From GWE2-42-39 sp942493345 (GTDB lineage Bacteria; Bacteroidota; Bacteroidia; Bacteroidales; Prolixibacteraceae), in NCBI GenBank assembly GCA_942493345.1, contig OW818695.1, forward strand, positions 2,046,001-2,110,000: a stretch of 64,000 bases of DNA, written 5' to 3'. The notes under the pieces are model-generated. The model saw only the letters and a list, made by a program, of their open reading frames with translations, was not told where the DNA came from and ran no database searches. A program made the position numbers and the translations under genes. This document shows, in pieces, positions 33,044 to 42,298 of the stretch (position 1 is its first letter; each line of letters opens with the position of its first letter).

Positions 33044-33722
33044 AGTATGCTTCCTCCCCATGTTTTCTGAAGAAATGTTTCTTCAGTAGCTCCGATTGCA
33101 TTTCGTTTATATTTGTTCCCATTAAAATTCTTGTATTGAAAGCCATTTTGGCCACTTCTTCCAGCACCACTGCATTATGCACTGCGTCGTGCGCATTTTT
33201 GCCCCAGGTAAAAGGACCATGTGAATGAACCAATACGCCAGGAATATGATCTGGGTTGAGATCGTTGAATCTTTCCACAATCACCCGGCCGGTTTCCAAC
33301 TCGTACTCACCGGCAATTTCTGCCGGGGTCATTTTGCGGGTAACAGGCACTTCACCTGCAAAGTAGTCAGCATGAGTAGTTCCGAAAGCCGGTACAGGTA
33401 AACCTGCCTGAGCAAAAGTAGTAGCCCATGTTGAATGGGTATGCACAATACCACCTATATTTTTAAAGTTACGGTAAAGTTCTAGGTGTGTCGCAGTATC
33501 TGATGATGGCTTCAGTTTCCCATCGATACTTTTTCCTGATAAATCCACAACCACCATGTCCGAAACTTTCATTGTTTCGTAGGCAACCCCTGAAGGTTTG
33601 ATCACCACCAACCCGGTTTCCCTGTCGATGGCAGATACATTTCCCCAAGTAAAAGTTATCAACCCATATTTGGGAAGAAGCATATTTGCCTCGAAAACTT
33701 CTTGTTTCAATTTTTGCAACAT
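33033..33722 (-). CDS. araD: L-ribulose-5-phosphate 4-epimerase (AraD/SgbE/UlaF type)
   Basis: The 229-residue class II aldolase-fold protein converts L-ribulose-5-phosphate to D-xylulose-5-phosphate, the entry to the pentose phosphate pathway. Clear matches to the family are TWGNVSAIDRETGLVVIKPSG, SSDTATHLELYRNF, GGIVHTHSTWATTFAQAG (two metal-binding His), TTHADYFAGEVPVT and VLVHSHGPFTWGK (third His). It follows the kinase gene by six bases. With no L-arabinose isomerase or ribulokinase nearby, it serves the L-xylulose route rather than L-arabinose. Confidence 0.95.
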   Translation of the reverse strand: MLQKLKQEVFEANMLLPKYGLITFTWGNVSAIDRETGLVVIKPSGVAYETMKVSDMVVVDLSGKSIDGKLKPSSDTATHLELYRNFKNIGGIVHTHSTWATTFAQAGLPVPAFGTTHADYFAGEVPVTRKMTPAEIAGEYELETGRVIVERFNDLNPDHIPGVLVHSHGPFTWGKNAHDAVHNAVVLEEVAKMAFNTRILMGTNINEMQSELLKKHFFRKHGEEAYYGQ

Positions 33723-33728
33723 ATTCTT

Positions 33729-35252
33729 TTACATTAATTTTTGCATGTTGTCCCATATCCCGTCCAATGCTGAAATTACCTGCTTGTATAAGGCATATTT
33801 CTTTTCGTAGATCGCTACGTTGTTTGGATCTGGCTCTATCCTTTGCTTCACCTTGATCATGCTACTGGCAGCTTCTTCAAAGTTTTTAAATTCACCGACA
33901 GCCACCGCTGCTGTCATTGCACAGCCCAATGCACCGGTTTCTCCAATATCAACTGTTTCAAAGGGGTATTTCATTACATCGGCAAATATCTGGGTCCATT
34001 CTTTTGAATTTGCCACGCCACCTGCCAAACGAATTTCTCTAACCGGTTTATTTCGTGTGGCGAGAAGTTTATCGAAATGATACCTGTGGCTAAAAGCGAT
34101 GCCTTCGTATATGCTACGCATAATATGTGCACGGGTATGGTAATTACTCAACCCCACAAAACTTGCTTTGGCGTTGGGATGCACGTTGCTTGCCATGAGA
34201 AAAGGCAAGAATATTGGGCAGAATTCCTCCACTGGAATTGAAGCTACCATTGCGTTTACCAACTCATAAATTGATTTTCCCTCCTGCTTTGCCTGCGCTT
34301 TTAACTCGGGTAGCAGGGTGTTTATAAACCACTCGTTATTGCCTGCCGAAGTCGGACTGCACTCCTCAATAAGGTAATATTCCGGGAGGCAGAAAATCGA
34401 ATTCATCATGACACTACCATCGGTTACGGCCTGTCGACGAATATACTCGTTAATGCTCCAAGTGCCTGCAATCATACATACGCGTTCCTCGTGAGCTGCA
34501 TCCACGGCAATGGCGCAGGCATCGATATCGAACATTCCACCGGCTACAGGTGTACCAGCTTTCAAGCCGGTTAGTTTTGCAACTTCCTCTGTAATATACC
34601 CGCAGATATCCGTGGAGTTTTTGAGTGGCGGAAGCATCTCCATGGCAAATTCCAGGCCGAAAAGTTTCAGGAGATCGGCATCGTACCGGCGGGTTTGAAG
34701 GTTTAGCAAATTTGCGCCCGAATAATCTGTAATTTCGCCATACGCTTCGCCGGTAAGCATGAAACGCACGTAGTCCTTGCACTCGAATATCCATCGGATA
34801 TTTTTTATGCTGCCGGGTTCATTATCCCTAATCCAGGCCAACAAGGAAACGGGTTGGCACGACAGTATTTTTTGATACGATAATTCAAATACTTTTTGGG
34901 CAGTGCCATCTTCCTCCCATTTCATAGGATATTCGTAAGCACGGTTATCAGTAGAAATGATGCCGTTGCGCACTGGTTTATTATTCTTGCCCCAGAGATA
35001 AAGGCCCTTGCCATGCCCGCAACAGGCAATCCCTGCAACATTGGCAGCGTCGATCTTTGTTTTGAATAGAAGATCTTTCAGCACTTTGCAGTTCGCCTGC
35101 CACATCTCATCCATGTCGCGCTCAGTAAATCCGGGCTTTGGAGTAATCATTTTTGTTTCGACAGAGCAAACGCCAAGTTCTGTTCCAGTCGAAGTATAAA
35201 GTGCGGCTTTGGTCATCGTTCCGCCATTGTCCAGTCCAATATAGTACCTCAT
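33729..35252 (-). CDS. lyxK: L-xylulokinase-like FGGY carbohydrate kinase
   Basis: The 507-residue kinase matches E. coli LyxK along most of its length: YIGLDNGGTMTKAALY at the N-terminus, PKPGFTERDMDEMW, GIACCGHGKGLYLWG, QPVSLLAWIRDNEPG, LTGLKAGTPVAGGMFDIDA and RAHIMRSIYEGIAFSHRYH. LyxK phosphorylates L-xylulose (and 3-keto-L-gulonate) at C5. The FGGY ATPase motifs are intact. It is 18 bases downstream of the 3-epimerase gene and 6 before araD, matching the order of reactions. The kinase is the strongest single clue that L-xylulose is the pathway intermediate. Confidence 0.9.
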   Translation of the reverse strand: MRYYIGLDNGGTMTKAALYTSTGTELGVCSVETKMITPKPGFTERDMDEMWQANCKVLKDLLFKTKIDAANVAGIACCGHGKGLYLWGKNNKPVRNGIISTDNRAYEYPMKWEEDGTAQKVFELSYQKILSCQPVSLLAWIRDNEPGSIKNIRWIFECKDYVRFMLTGEAYGEITDYSGANLLNLQTRRYDADLLKLFGLEFAMEMLPPLKNSTDICGYITEEVAKLTGLKAGTPVAGGMFDIDACAIAVDAAHEERVCMIAGTWSINEYIRRQAVTDGSVMMNSIFCLPEYYLIEECSPTSAGNNEWFINTLLPELKAQAKQEGKSIYELVNAMVASIPVEEFCPIFLPFLMASNVHPNAKASFVGLSNYHTRAHIMRSIYEGIAFSHRYHFDKLLATRNKPVREIRLAGGVANSKEWTQIFADVMKYPFETVDIGETGALGCAMTAAVAVGEFKNFEEAASSMIKVKQRIEPDPNNVAIYEKKYALYKQVISALDGIWDNMQKLM

Positions 35253-35270
35253 AATTCGTATCTTTTATCC

Positions 35271-36143
35271 TTAATTTTTAGACGTATTTTCAACTGCCAA
35301 ATCATATTTTTCCCGGACAAATCGTTGTGCTTCCCTGATCGCTTCCACACTGTCTATTTCCGGGTCGTTCCACATTTCGATCAGATAAGGACCTTTATAA
35401 TTGAGCTGTTCCAACTTGGCAAAGCATTTTACAAAGTCCACACAACCGGTACCAAAAGGGACACATTTGAATTTTCCGGGATAGGCGCTGGTTACAGCTT
35501 TTGTTTCTTTGATGTGTACCGCAACGATGCTTGATATTCCTTTTTCCAATTCCATTTCAACATCGTTCCTCCATGCGGTTAGGTTCCCCAAATCGGGGTA
35601 GACCTTATACCAGGGCGATTTTATTTGTTCTTCGTACCAAAGGTGCTTGGTAATCGAGTTCATAAAAGGGGTATCCATGATTTCCATGGCTAGCATCACC
35701 TGATGTTTCTCTGCTAATTTGGCCGCCCATTTCATCCCTTCCATGAAAGCTTCTGTACTTTGCGCTGTCGAAGGTTCATAGTAAACATCATATCCGGCAA
35801 GTTGTATAACATGAATGCCCAAATCTTCAGCAAAAACAATGGCGCGTTCCATCAGCTCATAAGCTTTATCACGCAGTTTGACATCGGCACTGCCAAAGGG
35901 AAACCGGCGGTGAGTACTAAGGCACATTGAACGCAAGGGCATTTCTAATCTTTTGCAATCCATGAGCAAGTTCATGCGTTGCATTTTGTCCCAATACAGA
36001 CGTTCAATCCGTTCATCAGTTTCGTCAATAGAAATTTCCATGAACTCAAACCCCAGCTTTTTGGAAGCGCTAAGCCGTTTTTCCCAGCTCCACTCGGGAG
36101 GCAGCGCTTTTTCATATAGTCCCAACAGATGTCCGTGTATCAT
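35271..36143 (-). CDS. ulaE: L-ribulose-5-phosphate 3-epimerase (UlaE/SgbU type)
   Basis: This 290-residue TIM-barrel enzyme interconverts L-xylulose-5-phosphate and L-ribulose-5-phosphate. Similarity to UlaE/SgbU is strong: LGLYEKALPPEWSWEKRL, FEFMEISIDETDERIERL, STHRRFPFGS, VIQLAGYDVYYEPST, AMEIMDTPFMNSI, YKVYPDLGNLTAW, IVAVHIKETK and GPYLIEMWND, with the metal-binding Glu, Asp, His and Glu. It is the first gene of the eight-gene operon, 310 bases from the divergent AraC gene. No UlaD-type decarboxylase is present, so the phosphate comes from the kinase rather than from ascorbate breakdown. Confidence 0.93.
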   Translation of the reverse strand: MIHGHLLGLYEKALPPEWSWEKRLSASKKLGFEFMEISIDETDERIERLYWDKMQRMNLLMDCKRLEMPLRSMCLSTHRRFPFGSADVKLRDKAYELMERAIVFAEDLGIHVIQLAGYDVYYEPSTAQSTEAFMEGMKWAAKLAEKHQVMLAMEIMDTPFMNSITKHLWYEEQIKSPWYKVYPDLGNLTAWRNDVEMELEKGISSIVAVHIKETKAVTSAYPGKFKCVPFGTGCVDFVKCFAKLEQLNYKGPYLIEMWNDPEIDSVEAIREAQRFVREKYDLAVENTSKN

Positions 36144-36453
36144 TCCTATGTAACTTACTGATAAATAATTAATTGATCAAAGAAATACGAATTCCCAACT
36201 TCTATTTTTGTAAATGAAGGTATTGTTCTCAAAATTGAAGAGATATAAGAGCCAAATCCATTAATATCTAATCCAATACTGATACTATTTTAATGTTTTT
36301 AATTTCTATATTTACCGAATAAAGTATCAGATGTATAAAACGAGTCACGAGAGAATTGCCTCTCACACAAGAGTGTGAATTAAAACAAGGTGGAAATCCC
36401 TGAAACGAATATATAAGTGAGTTCTAAAGTCAATAAAAAAACAAATTACAGAT
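36144..36453. promoter_or_regulatory. Divergent promoter region of the pentose operon and its AraC regulator
   Basis: No gene is seen in these 310 bases. Two small inverted repeats lie side by side: GAGAG-6-CTCTC (36349-36364) and TCACAC-4-GTGTGA (36363-36378), about 80 bases before the AraC start, which could be operator or leader hairpins. TATTTTTG at 36203-36210 matches a plus-strand -7 box but is 240 bases from the AraC ATG; TATATTTA at 36307-36314 is a weaker but better-placed alternative. A minus-strand -7 box for the operon is not clear. Confidence 0.4.
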
Positions 36454-37311
36454 ATGAAACCTACTTTTGAGAAAGTACCATTATCGGGTTCTCCATTTCT
36501 AATGAAAGAAGAATCGTTTACCCATTTTGATGTTTCATGGCACATTCATCCGGAATTTGAGCTGACTTTGATCCTTTCAGGTCAGGGGAAAAGACATATT
36601 GGCAACAGTATCGAAGATTTAGATTTTGAAGAATTGATCTTTATTGGCCCCAATCTACCACATAGCTGGTATGGAAGTAAAAACAACGAGGTCAACTCAA
36701 AAAAGAAAGTCAGCCAGATAGTCATCCAGTTTTCGATTGACTTTTTAGGGAAAGATTTTTTTGAAAAGCCCGCATTTGTTAATATTCTTCAATTATTAAA
36801 ACGAGCCCAACTGGGTATCTGCTTTTACGGCGAAACCCGGAAATTTGCCAAAAAGAAAATGAATTCGATGCTTCAAATGAATGGGTTCGATCAAACAATG
36901 AAACTTTTAAACTTACTTAACCGACTTTCTGGTTCTCAGGAATATAGATACCTTTCGTGTATCGGATTTACAGAAACATTGAATGAAGCAGATACCGACA
37001 GGATGAACAAGATTTATCAATTCATCATGGAGCATTTCAGGGAACACATCACATTAAATCAACTTGCCACTTTCGCCAATATGACCCCCCAGTCTTTCTG
37101 TAAATATTTCAAGACCAGAACAAAAAAGACATTCTCTTTCTTTCTGAACGAAGTGAAAATTAGTTATGCGTGTCGATTGCTCACAGAAAAAAACTTAAAC
37201 ATACTTCAGATATGTTATGAGTCAGGATTTAATAATCTTTCAAATTTTAATCGGAAGTTTAAGCAAATCAATAAAATGACACCGATGGAGTACAAAAAAA
37301 GTTTGCAGTAA
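36454..37311 (+). CDS. AraC-family transcription regulator with cupin sensor domain
   Basis: The 285-residue protein has an N-terminal cupin domain (VSWHIHPEFELTLILSGQGKR, FIGPNLPHSWYG) that would bind sugar, and a C-terminal pair of helix-turn-helix motifs from about residue 185 (HITLNQLATFANMTPQSFCKYF and ILQICYESGFNNLSNFNRKF), ending in TPMEYKKS, the AraC signature. It is transcribed away from the L-xylulose operon and is the obvious candidate to control it in response to the sugar. A hairpin follows its stop. Confidence 0.92.
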   Translation: MKPTFEKVPLSGSPFLMKEESFTHFDVSWHIHPEFELTLILSGQGKRHIGNSIEDLDFEELIFIGPNLPHSWYGSKNNEVNSKKKVSQIVIQFSIDFLGKDFFEKPAFVNILQLLKRAQLGICFYGETRKFAKKKMNSMLQMNGFDQTMKLLNLLNRLSGSQEYRYLSCIGFTETLNEADTDRMNKIYQFIMEHFREHITLNQLATFANMTPQSFCKYFKTRTKKTFSFFLNEVKISYACRLLTEKNLNILQICYESGFNNLSNFNRKFKQINKMTPMEYKKSLQ

Positions 37312-37344
37312 GCTGATTTCATTTGCTTTATAATAAAGCCGAGA

Positions 37345-37380
37345 TTAAAGAATCCATCTTTTTGAGGATGGATTCTTTAA
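37345..37380. terminator. Bidirectional terminator hairpin
   Basis: TTAAAGAATCCATC (37345-37358) is an exact reverse complement of GATGGATTCTTTAA (37367-37380), 14 paired bases around an eight-base loop. It lies between the AraC stop and the convergent phosphoesterase gene, ending transcription from both sides. Confidence 0.8.
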
Positions 37381-37386
37381 TTATCC

Positions 37387-39270
37387 TTACAGATTACCGC
37401 CAGAGGAATTGCCTGTTATTTTTAAACAGATAATTTTCCCGTCGCCTGTTGATACATAAATTTCCTTTTCACTAACGGGTAAAACCATGTTGATGGAAGA
37501 ACTGGTTATTTTATATTTCCAAAGAGTTTGACTTGTTTTCCTGGAAACAGCAATTATTGTCCCTTCTTTAGAAGATATATAAACGATGTTTTCGCCAGCA
37601 TAAACGGGTGTTGGAGAACCATCGTCATCAAGATCAACCGATGCTTCCCAAACAATTTTCATTGAATCGGCTGATGTGGATACTCCAACTCCTTTATTAT
37701 TCCTCGTTTTAACAAAAAACGTTAAACTATCGGTAGACAGCCCCCTTGAAAAATTGACCGGTACTTCCGGATTTGTTTCGCGCCAGATGATTTTGCCTGT
37801 TTTTGCTTCAATGCAGGTGATATAATTATCGGGCGAAACAACAAATACCCGGTTGTTTACTGCGACAGGGGCGACCGCGGCGGGCGACCTTCCGTTCGAC
37901 ATATTATTGCTCCATTTCCATAGTAACTCTCCATTACGCTGATTCAGCGCATACAAATACGAGTTCCATGCCCCAAAAAAAACATTCCCGTTGTACAATA
38001 GCGAGGCTTGGACAAAACCTCCTTCAATTTGATTATAATCCCAGATCAAAGCTCCATTTCTCAAATCCAGACACCGGAAAGAACCGTCAGAAAAACCTAC
38101 AAATACCTTGTCGTTCTTGATTTCAGGAGAAGAAACTACCGCTTTTTTAGTCTTGAATGTCCATAATAGCTTTCCCTTTAGCGAGAGACAATAAACATTT
38201 CCATTTGTCGATGTAAAAACAATCCTATCGTCGGAAACGGCAGGAATTGAATAAATTCTTCCGCCTGCATGATAAGACCATTCCTCTTTTCCGGTTGATT
38301 TTTTTAATGCGATTAAATCACCATTCGAGTTTCCAGAGTAAATTAGATCATTATGAATTGTAAATCCGCCCGGTATGTCGTATTTATTCGTGTATTTCCA
38401 ATTTATTTTTACCATGTTATACCTGGCATTTGCAGAATAATCAGGTTCTATAATTTTGATAGAATCTTTCGGAATTTTGGTTAATGAAACTTTTGTCCAC
38501 GGAGGAAGCAACGAGTTGGTATCCGGAATTCTTTCACTAAAAGAGGCAACACCGTCATGAATTTTCACGATCGTATATCCGCTTTCTATTTTCTTTTCCT
38601 CCACTGGCAAGTTTGATCTGCACATGATTCCGGGAATGCCATTAAAATTGAATTTTCTATTTTGGTGTCCGTGTCCGCAGATCATTAACTGGATATTCCG
38701 GGTTTTCAGGCACCTGATCATTTCATAATTATTATCCACCATCGCATTCATTGGATAATGATTGACAGAGATGATGGGCATATCTTTATTTTTCATGTTG
38801 TGTAATGTTTCATCAAGCCACATGAGTTGTTCTTTCGGCACATGAGCAAGCCCCCACCGTAACATGGAACCACAATCGGTTCCGATGAATAAGTAGCCCG
38901 AATTCTCAAAGAAAAACCGGTCGGTGCCAAATATTGATGAAAAGAAAGTTCCTCCGCTTGACGACCAAACATCTTCGTGATTTCCGGGGATTGCATAGTA
39001 CTTTTTCGTCGATTTGTCTAACAATTCTTTTGCCTTTAAAAGCTGTTCTTCACATCCATTTGTGGATAAATCGCCCGAAACCAACACAAAGTCGATTTCC
39101 GGATTATTATTAATATCATTTATTGTACTAATTAATGATTCAACAGATTGTTTTCCACCAATGTGAATATCTGTTACAACAGCAAACGTCAAATCTTTTG
39201 TTTGGCCGTTGCCATGCAATGAAAAAATACAAACAAAAAGTATTATTATCAGAGAATAACGTGTTTTCAT
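37387..39270 (-). CDS. Exported metallophosphoesterase fused to a PQQ-type beta-propeller
   Basis: The 627-residue protein has a signal peptide (IILFVCIFSLHGNGQ), a calcineurin-like phosphoesterase domain at about residues 25-260 (VVTDIHIGG, VSGDLSTNG, IPGNHEDVW, SVNHYPMN, CGHGHQN) and a C-terminal PQQ-like propeller with repeated blades (LIALKKSTGKEEWSYHAGG, VYCLSLKGKLLWTFKTK, LYALNQRNGELLWKWS, ITCIEAKTGKIIWRE). Such propellers bind ligands or proteins rather than always PQQ. It is the last gene of locus 2, 59 bases after the second six-hairpin gene. The joined phosphatase and propeller suggests an enzyme that docks on a partner or polymer. Confidence 0.87.
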   Translation of the reverse strand: MKTRYSLIIILFVCIFSLHGNGQTKDLTFAVVTDIHIGGKQSVESLISTINDINNNPEIDFVLVSGDLSTNGCEEQLLKAKELLDKSTKKYYAIPGNHEDVWSSSGGTFFSSIFGTDRFFFENSGYLFIGTDCGSMLRWGLAHVPKEQLMWLDETLHNMKNKDMPIISVNHYPMNAMVDNNYEMIRCLKTRNIQLMICGHGHQNRKFNFNGIPGIMCRSNLPVEEKKIESGYTIVKIHDGVASFSERIPDTNSLLPPWTKVSLTKIPKDSIKIIEPDYSANARYNMVKINWKYTNKYDIPGGFTIHNDLIYSGNSNGDLIALKKSTGKEEWSYHAGGRIYSIPAVSDDRIVFTSTNGNVYCLSLKGKLLWTFKTKKAVVSSPEIKNDKVFVGFSDGSFRCLDLRNGALIWDYNQIEGGFVQASLLYNGNVFFGAWNSYLYALNQRNGELLWKWSNNMSNGRSPAAVAPVAVNNRVFVVSPDNYITCIEAKTGKIIWRETNPEVPVNFSRGLSTDSLTFFVKTRNNKGVGVSTSADSMKIVWEASVDLDDDGSPTPVYAGENIVYISSKEGTIIAVSRKTSQTLWKYKITSSSINMVLPVSEKEIYVSTGDGKIICLKITGNSSGGNL

Positions 39271-39329
39271 CTTCGAAATGTTTTATAAAATTTTAGAGGC
39301 AACAATGCGAACTGCGTCCGTGTAATCTT

Positions 39330-42275
39330 TTATTGATATTGAACTTTAATTTCTCCCTGTTTCCCGCTGAGATTATTAATCCAAATCCATTGGCTATCGC
39401 CTGAATTAAGTTTTTCGAAAGCCACTTTTTTACCATTAAAAGTTGCATTGAAAATTCTTTTACCGACAGGAATTGGGCCCAATCTTAAACTCATGTTTTT
39501 AACCGGATTTTGCAACCCGTATTTGAATACCTGTCCTTTCTCATCACGAACGTATGAGTATTTAATATTTTGCCTTTTATTTCCTGTCAATACCGGGAAA
39601 TCGCTTATTTCCATTTGATCCCACGACAAGGGAAACCTTGGAACCAGACGAAGATGATCCGAATTGTTGTCATCGATACCCAGCATGAGGCGAAGGGCTT
39701 TCTGGCTGTCAGCTAAATGGGAATCCTGCCCCAGGTATCCGCAAACAGGGATCCAGTATTCACCGCTTTTATGCAGGGTAATGCCCTCTGGCGCTGCCCA
39801 TCGTTCCATTTTCGGAAGAAAGCAGTGATTGACCATGACGTTTATAAAATTTTCCGCATCATTCATTTCATCCATTAACAGGGCCGACTGGGCCATCATT
39901 CCCTGGCCATATCCATACATGCGAAGACAATTGTAGTTTTTTTCTTTCAAAATGTAACGGTAAGTATTCCGGTCTATTTCCAGATACTTTTGTTCCATTG
40001 AATCACCCACGGCATAATCCTGCAAAGGCGTATACGTGATCCCGTCGGTAGCCAACTGAACATGAGCCATTTTCTGTGCATCATCCTTCCAGTGTTGTGA
40101 GTTTGTAAACCAAATGGGACCAAATTCACTTGAAACGACTGCATTGTCAAGAATTCCTTTTTGCAGCTTGTTGTAAAGTTTTGTCCATGCTTCCACCTCT
40201 GCAGTTTTTCCAAGCTCTTTTGCCATCCTGATAGATAGGTTTAATCCATGCAAACAATTGTATGAGCTATAAAATTCATAATTACCGCTTTCGCTTTCGG
40301 TAAAAAGTAAGTCGATGCGTTTGCCAGGGAAAATGGTGTCGGTATCGAGCTGCCATTGAATCCAGTCGACAGCCGCCTTGGTCGCTTTCCAATGCTTCTC
40401 ATTCCATGAAGTTGGATGTCCCTGCCAGTGATAGGCCATATAGCGACCCCACATACAGATACCATGACCATCATTTTCGCGATTTCCTGTTTCAACTTCA
40501 TTGCCTACCCGGCGTGTAGCAGACCACGAAGTTTTTATACCCATACCTGGAATTCTTATCCAGTGGGGAGGATTTGATTCTGAGAAAAGGCACGAGTCGA
40601 GCCAATCGGTGTAGGTATTGATAAACTTGCCATAACCCAATGCCATCGCTTCGCGCATTAATTCCCCAATACCACGGGACCATGCCTGACCAGCCCCGGG
40701 TAATTCTCCGGGTGATTTCGTATGGTATAAATTGAACCAATTTTGAATATCTCCAAACAGAGGCCGACAACCTCTCCAAATTCCTGTTCCAAGAGCATAA
40801 CGGATCGTCTGTGATCGGGCAATACTGGATGAACAAGTGGTTCCGCTATCCGCGATTTTAGCGCCGCATTCCGGGCCGTTCCGGAACAAATAGGTTGCAG
40901 CATATATTGCTTCTTGTGTTCCCTTAAAATTATACCTGGGTCCAAAATAACCGGCAGGAATTTCAGGTTCTGTCAATTCAGGTAATTCATCTTTAAAGGA
41001 ATAGATTGCCCTTTTCAATTTTTCAATACTTGGGTGATACTCTTCATTTAAAATATATTGAACATTGACCGGCTTTGTTGCAGCTGCACCCTGACCGAAA
41101 TCCGGAAGAGTTGACAACATCGGCGAAGGAGAAGCTGTTTCAACGGTAATTGCAGAAATCAGGGGATATTCGTACATGTCGTTTACTCCTTTAATTTCAA
41201 TTGATTTTACAGGCATATTCTCCATGTCAAGGGAAAATATGAACCGTGTATTGCTGCTTCTTGACCCGATTAACCTTGTTCCATCGGTAAGATAAACTGT
41301 GTTTTCTATGATTTTTCTGGGCTCGGGATTGCCACTAAATAAGTCGCTGTCGAAATTTAGCCTGGCGCTGTTATCGGAGGCTCCGCCGGGATAATGAAAC
41401 CAAAACATATCCCAGGGCCTGCCATACCAAAGGTTAAAACCAAAGATTAAAGGAATGGTAACTTGTTTACTGTCCTGATATGTTATCAGAATATCTCCCG
41501 CTTTATCTCCGATGAAATGTGAATAACCGTTATCTCCTTTGAGACTATTCCATGCCCCTTGACCTACATCCATTTTATGGATCATTCCAAGAAAGTGTAA
41601 CTTACTGACTTTTGTCCCATCCAGATTAAAACTCATTCCATTGTTCCATGGCTTCAGGCTTCCCCGGTCTACTATATCCAGCTTGGGTAACCCGACACCA
41701 TATTGAAGATTATCAGCTTTACGCACCATAAAAGGGATTTGGTGAATAAGCATACATTCATTTACAGAACCCGGATCAACGGCAAAGAAGTTTTTATTTT
41801 CTCTGGTGAACGTATTTCCTTCCAGCCAGGTACGGATTATCCGTGTATTATGAATTGCAAATTCCAACCTGATTACCTCCGATGGATCACGAACTGTAAA
41901 CCCGCATTTTGCCTGGTAAACATCTTTTTTTTCTGACGTGGCAGAGAATGTAACCGGATTAACTTTCCCGTTGATTTTAAAACCCTTGAATTCAGTCAGA
42001 CTATTTTCAAGTGCGCCACCAGGCTCTTTGTCGAACTCCTGATCATATTCAAACAAGATGTTATAGCTACCTTTTGGAAGTTTCAGTTCCTGGGAAAAGA
42101 TTTTTAACTCTCCATCCTTCAGTTCCGGTTCATGGGTTTGGATCGTTGCTTTAAAGCCATTCTCGTCTTGCCAGTTCCCGGTTATATCAATCCGTGAAAT
42201 CGTATCAAGATTTCCCGTACTTCCTGATAAGGTAAACGGGATGCTTAAAATTAAGCATATCAGAATTTTTTTCAT
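39330..42275 (-). CDS. Exported six-hairpin glycosidase-like protein, paralog B
   Basis: The 981-residue protein has a signal peptide (LICLILSIPFTLSGS), an N-terminal jelly-roll-like region of about 330 residues (IDITGNWQDENGFKA, LPKGSYNILFEYD), an alpha-helical middle from about residue 440 to 830 that looks like an (alpha/alpha)6 toroid (RGIGELMREAMALGYGKFIN, ENDGHGICMWGRYMAYHWQG, KAAVDWIQWQLDTDT, YSSYNCLHGLNL) and a C-terminal beta-sandwich. That is the layout of many inverting glycosidases and lyases. Acidic residues in FTESESGNYEF and GNRENDGHG are candidate catalysts. I do not recognise a numbered CAZy family. It is the tandem duplicate of the next gene, 23 bases away. Confidence 0.6.
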   Translation of the reverse strand: MKKILICLILSIPFTLSGSTGNLDTISRIDITGNWQDENGFKATIQTHEPELKDGELKIFSQELKLPKGSYNILFEYDQEFDKEPGGALENSLTEFKGFKINGKVNPVTFSATSEKKDVYQAKCGFTVRDPSEVIRLEFAIHNTRIIRTWLEGNTFTRENKNFFAVDPGSVNECMLIHQIPFMVRKADNLQYGVGLPKLDIVDRGSLKPWNNGMSFNLDGTKVSKLHFLGMIHKMDVGQGAWNSLKGDNGYSHFIGDKAGDILITYQDSKQVTIPLIFGFNLWYGRPWDMFWFHYPGGASDNSARLNFDSDLFSGNPEPRKIIENTVYLTDGTRLIGSRSSNTRFIFSLDMENMPVKSIEIKGVNDMYEYPLISAITVETASPSPMLSTLPDFGQGAAATKPVNVQYILNEEYHPSIEKLKRAIYSFKDELPELTEPEIPAGYFGPRYNFKGTQEAIYAATYLFRNGPECGAKIADSGTTCSSSIARSQTIRYALGTGIWRGCRPLFGDIQNWFNLYHTKSPGELPGAGQAWSRGIGELMREAMALGYGKFINTYTDWLDSCLFSESNPPHWIRIPGMGIKTSWSATRRVGNEVETGNRENDGHGICMWGRYMAYHWQGHPTSWNEKHWKATKAAVDWIQWQLDTDTIFPGKRIDLLFTESESGNYEFYSSYNCLHGLNLSIRMAKELGKTAEVEAWTKLYNKLQKGILDNAVVSSEFGPIWFTNSQHWKDDAQKMAHVQLATDGITYTPLQDYAVGDSMEQKYLEIDRNTYRYILKEKNYNCLRMYGYGQGMMAQSALLMDEMNDAENFINVMVNHCFLPKMERWAAPEGITLHKSGEYWIPVCGYLGQDSHLADSQKALRLMLGIDDNNSDHLRLVPRFPLSWDQMEISDFPVLTGNKRQNIKYSYVRDEKGQVFKYGLQNPVKNMSLRLGPIPVGKRIFNATFNGKKVAFEKLNSGDSQWIWINNLSGKQGEIKVQYQ

Positions 42276-42298
42276 ATTAAGACAAACTTAGAGTTGAT

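Noticed and set aside
27664..36143. Ascorbate or 3-keto-L-gulonate catabolism (ula/sgb system)
   Set aside because: UlaE-, AraD/UlaF- and LyxK-like proteins are there, but no UlaD/SgbH decarboxylase, no lactonase UlaG and no PTS or TRAP uptake genes, so L-xylulose-5-phosphate must come from the kinase.
36363..36378. TCACAC-AAGA-GTGTGA as a riboswitch or intrinsic terminator
   Set aside because: The six-base stem has no U-tract and no conserved aptamer elements; noted only as a possible operator in the divergent promoter region.
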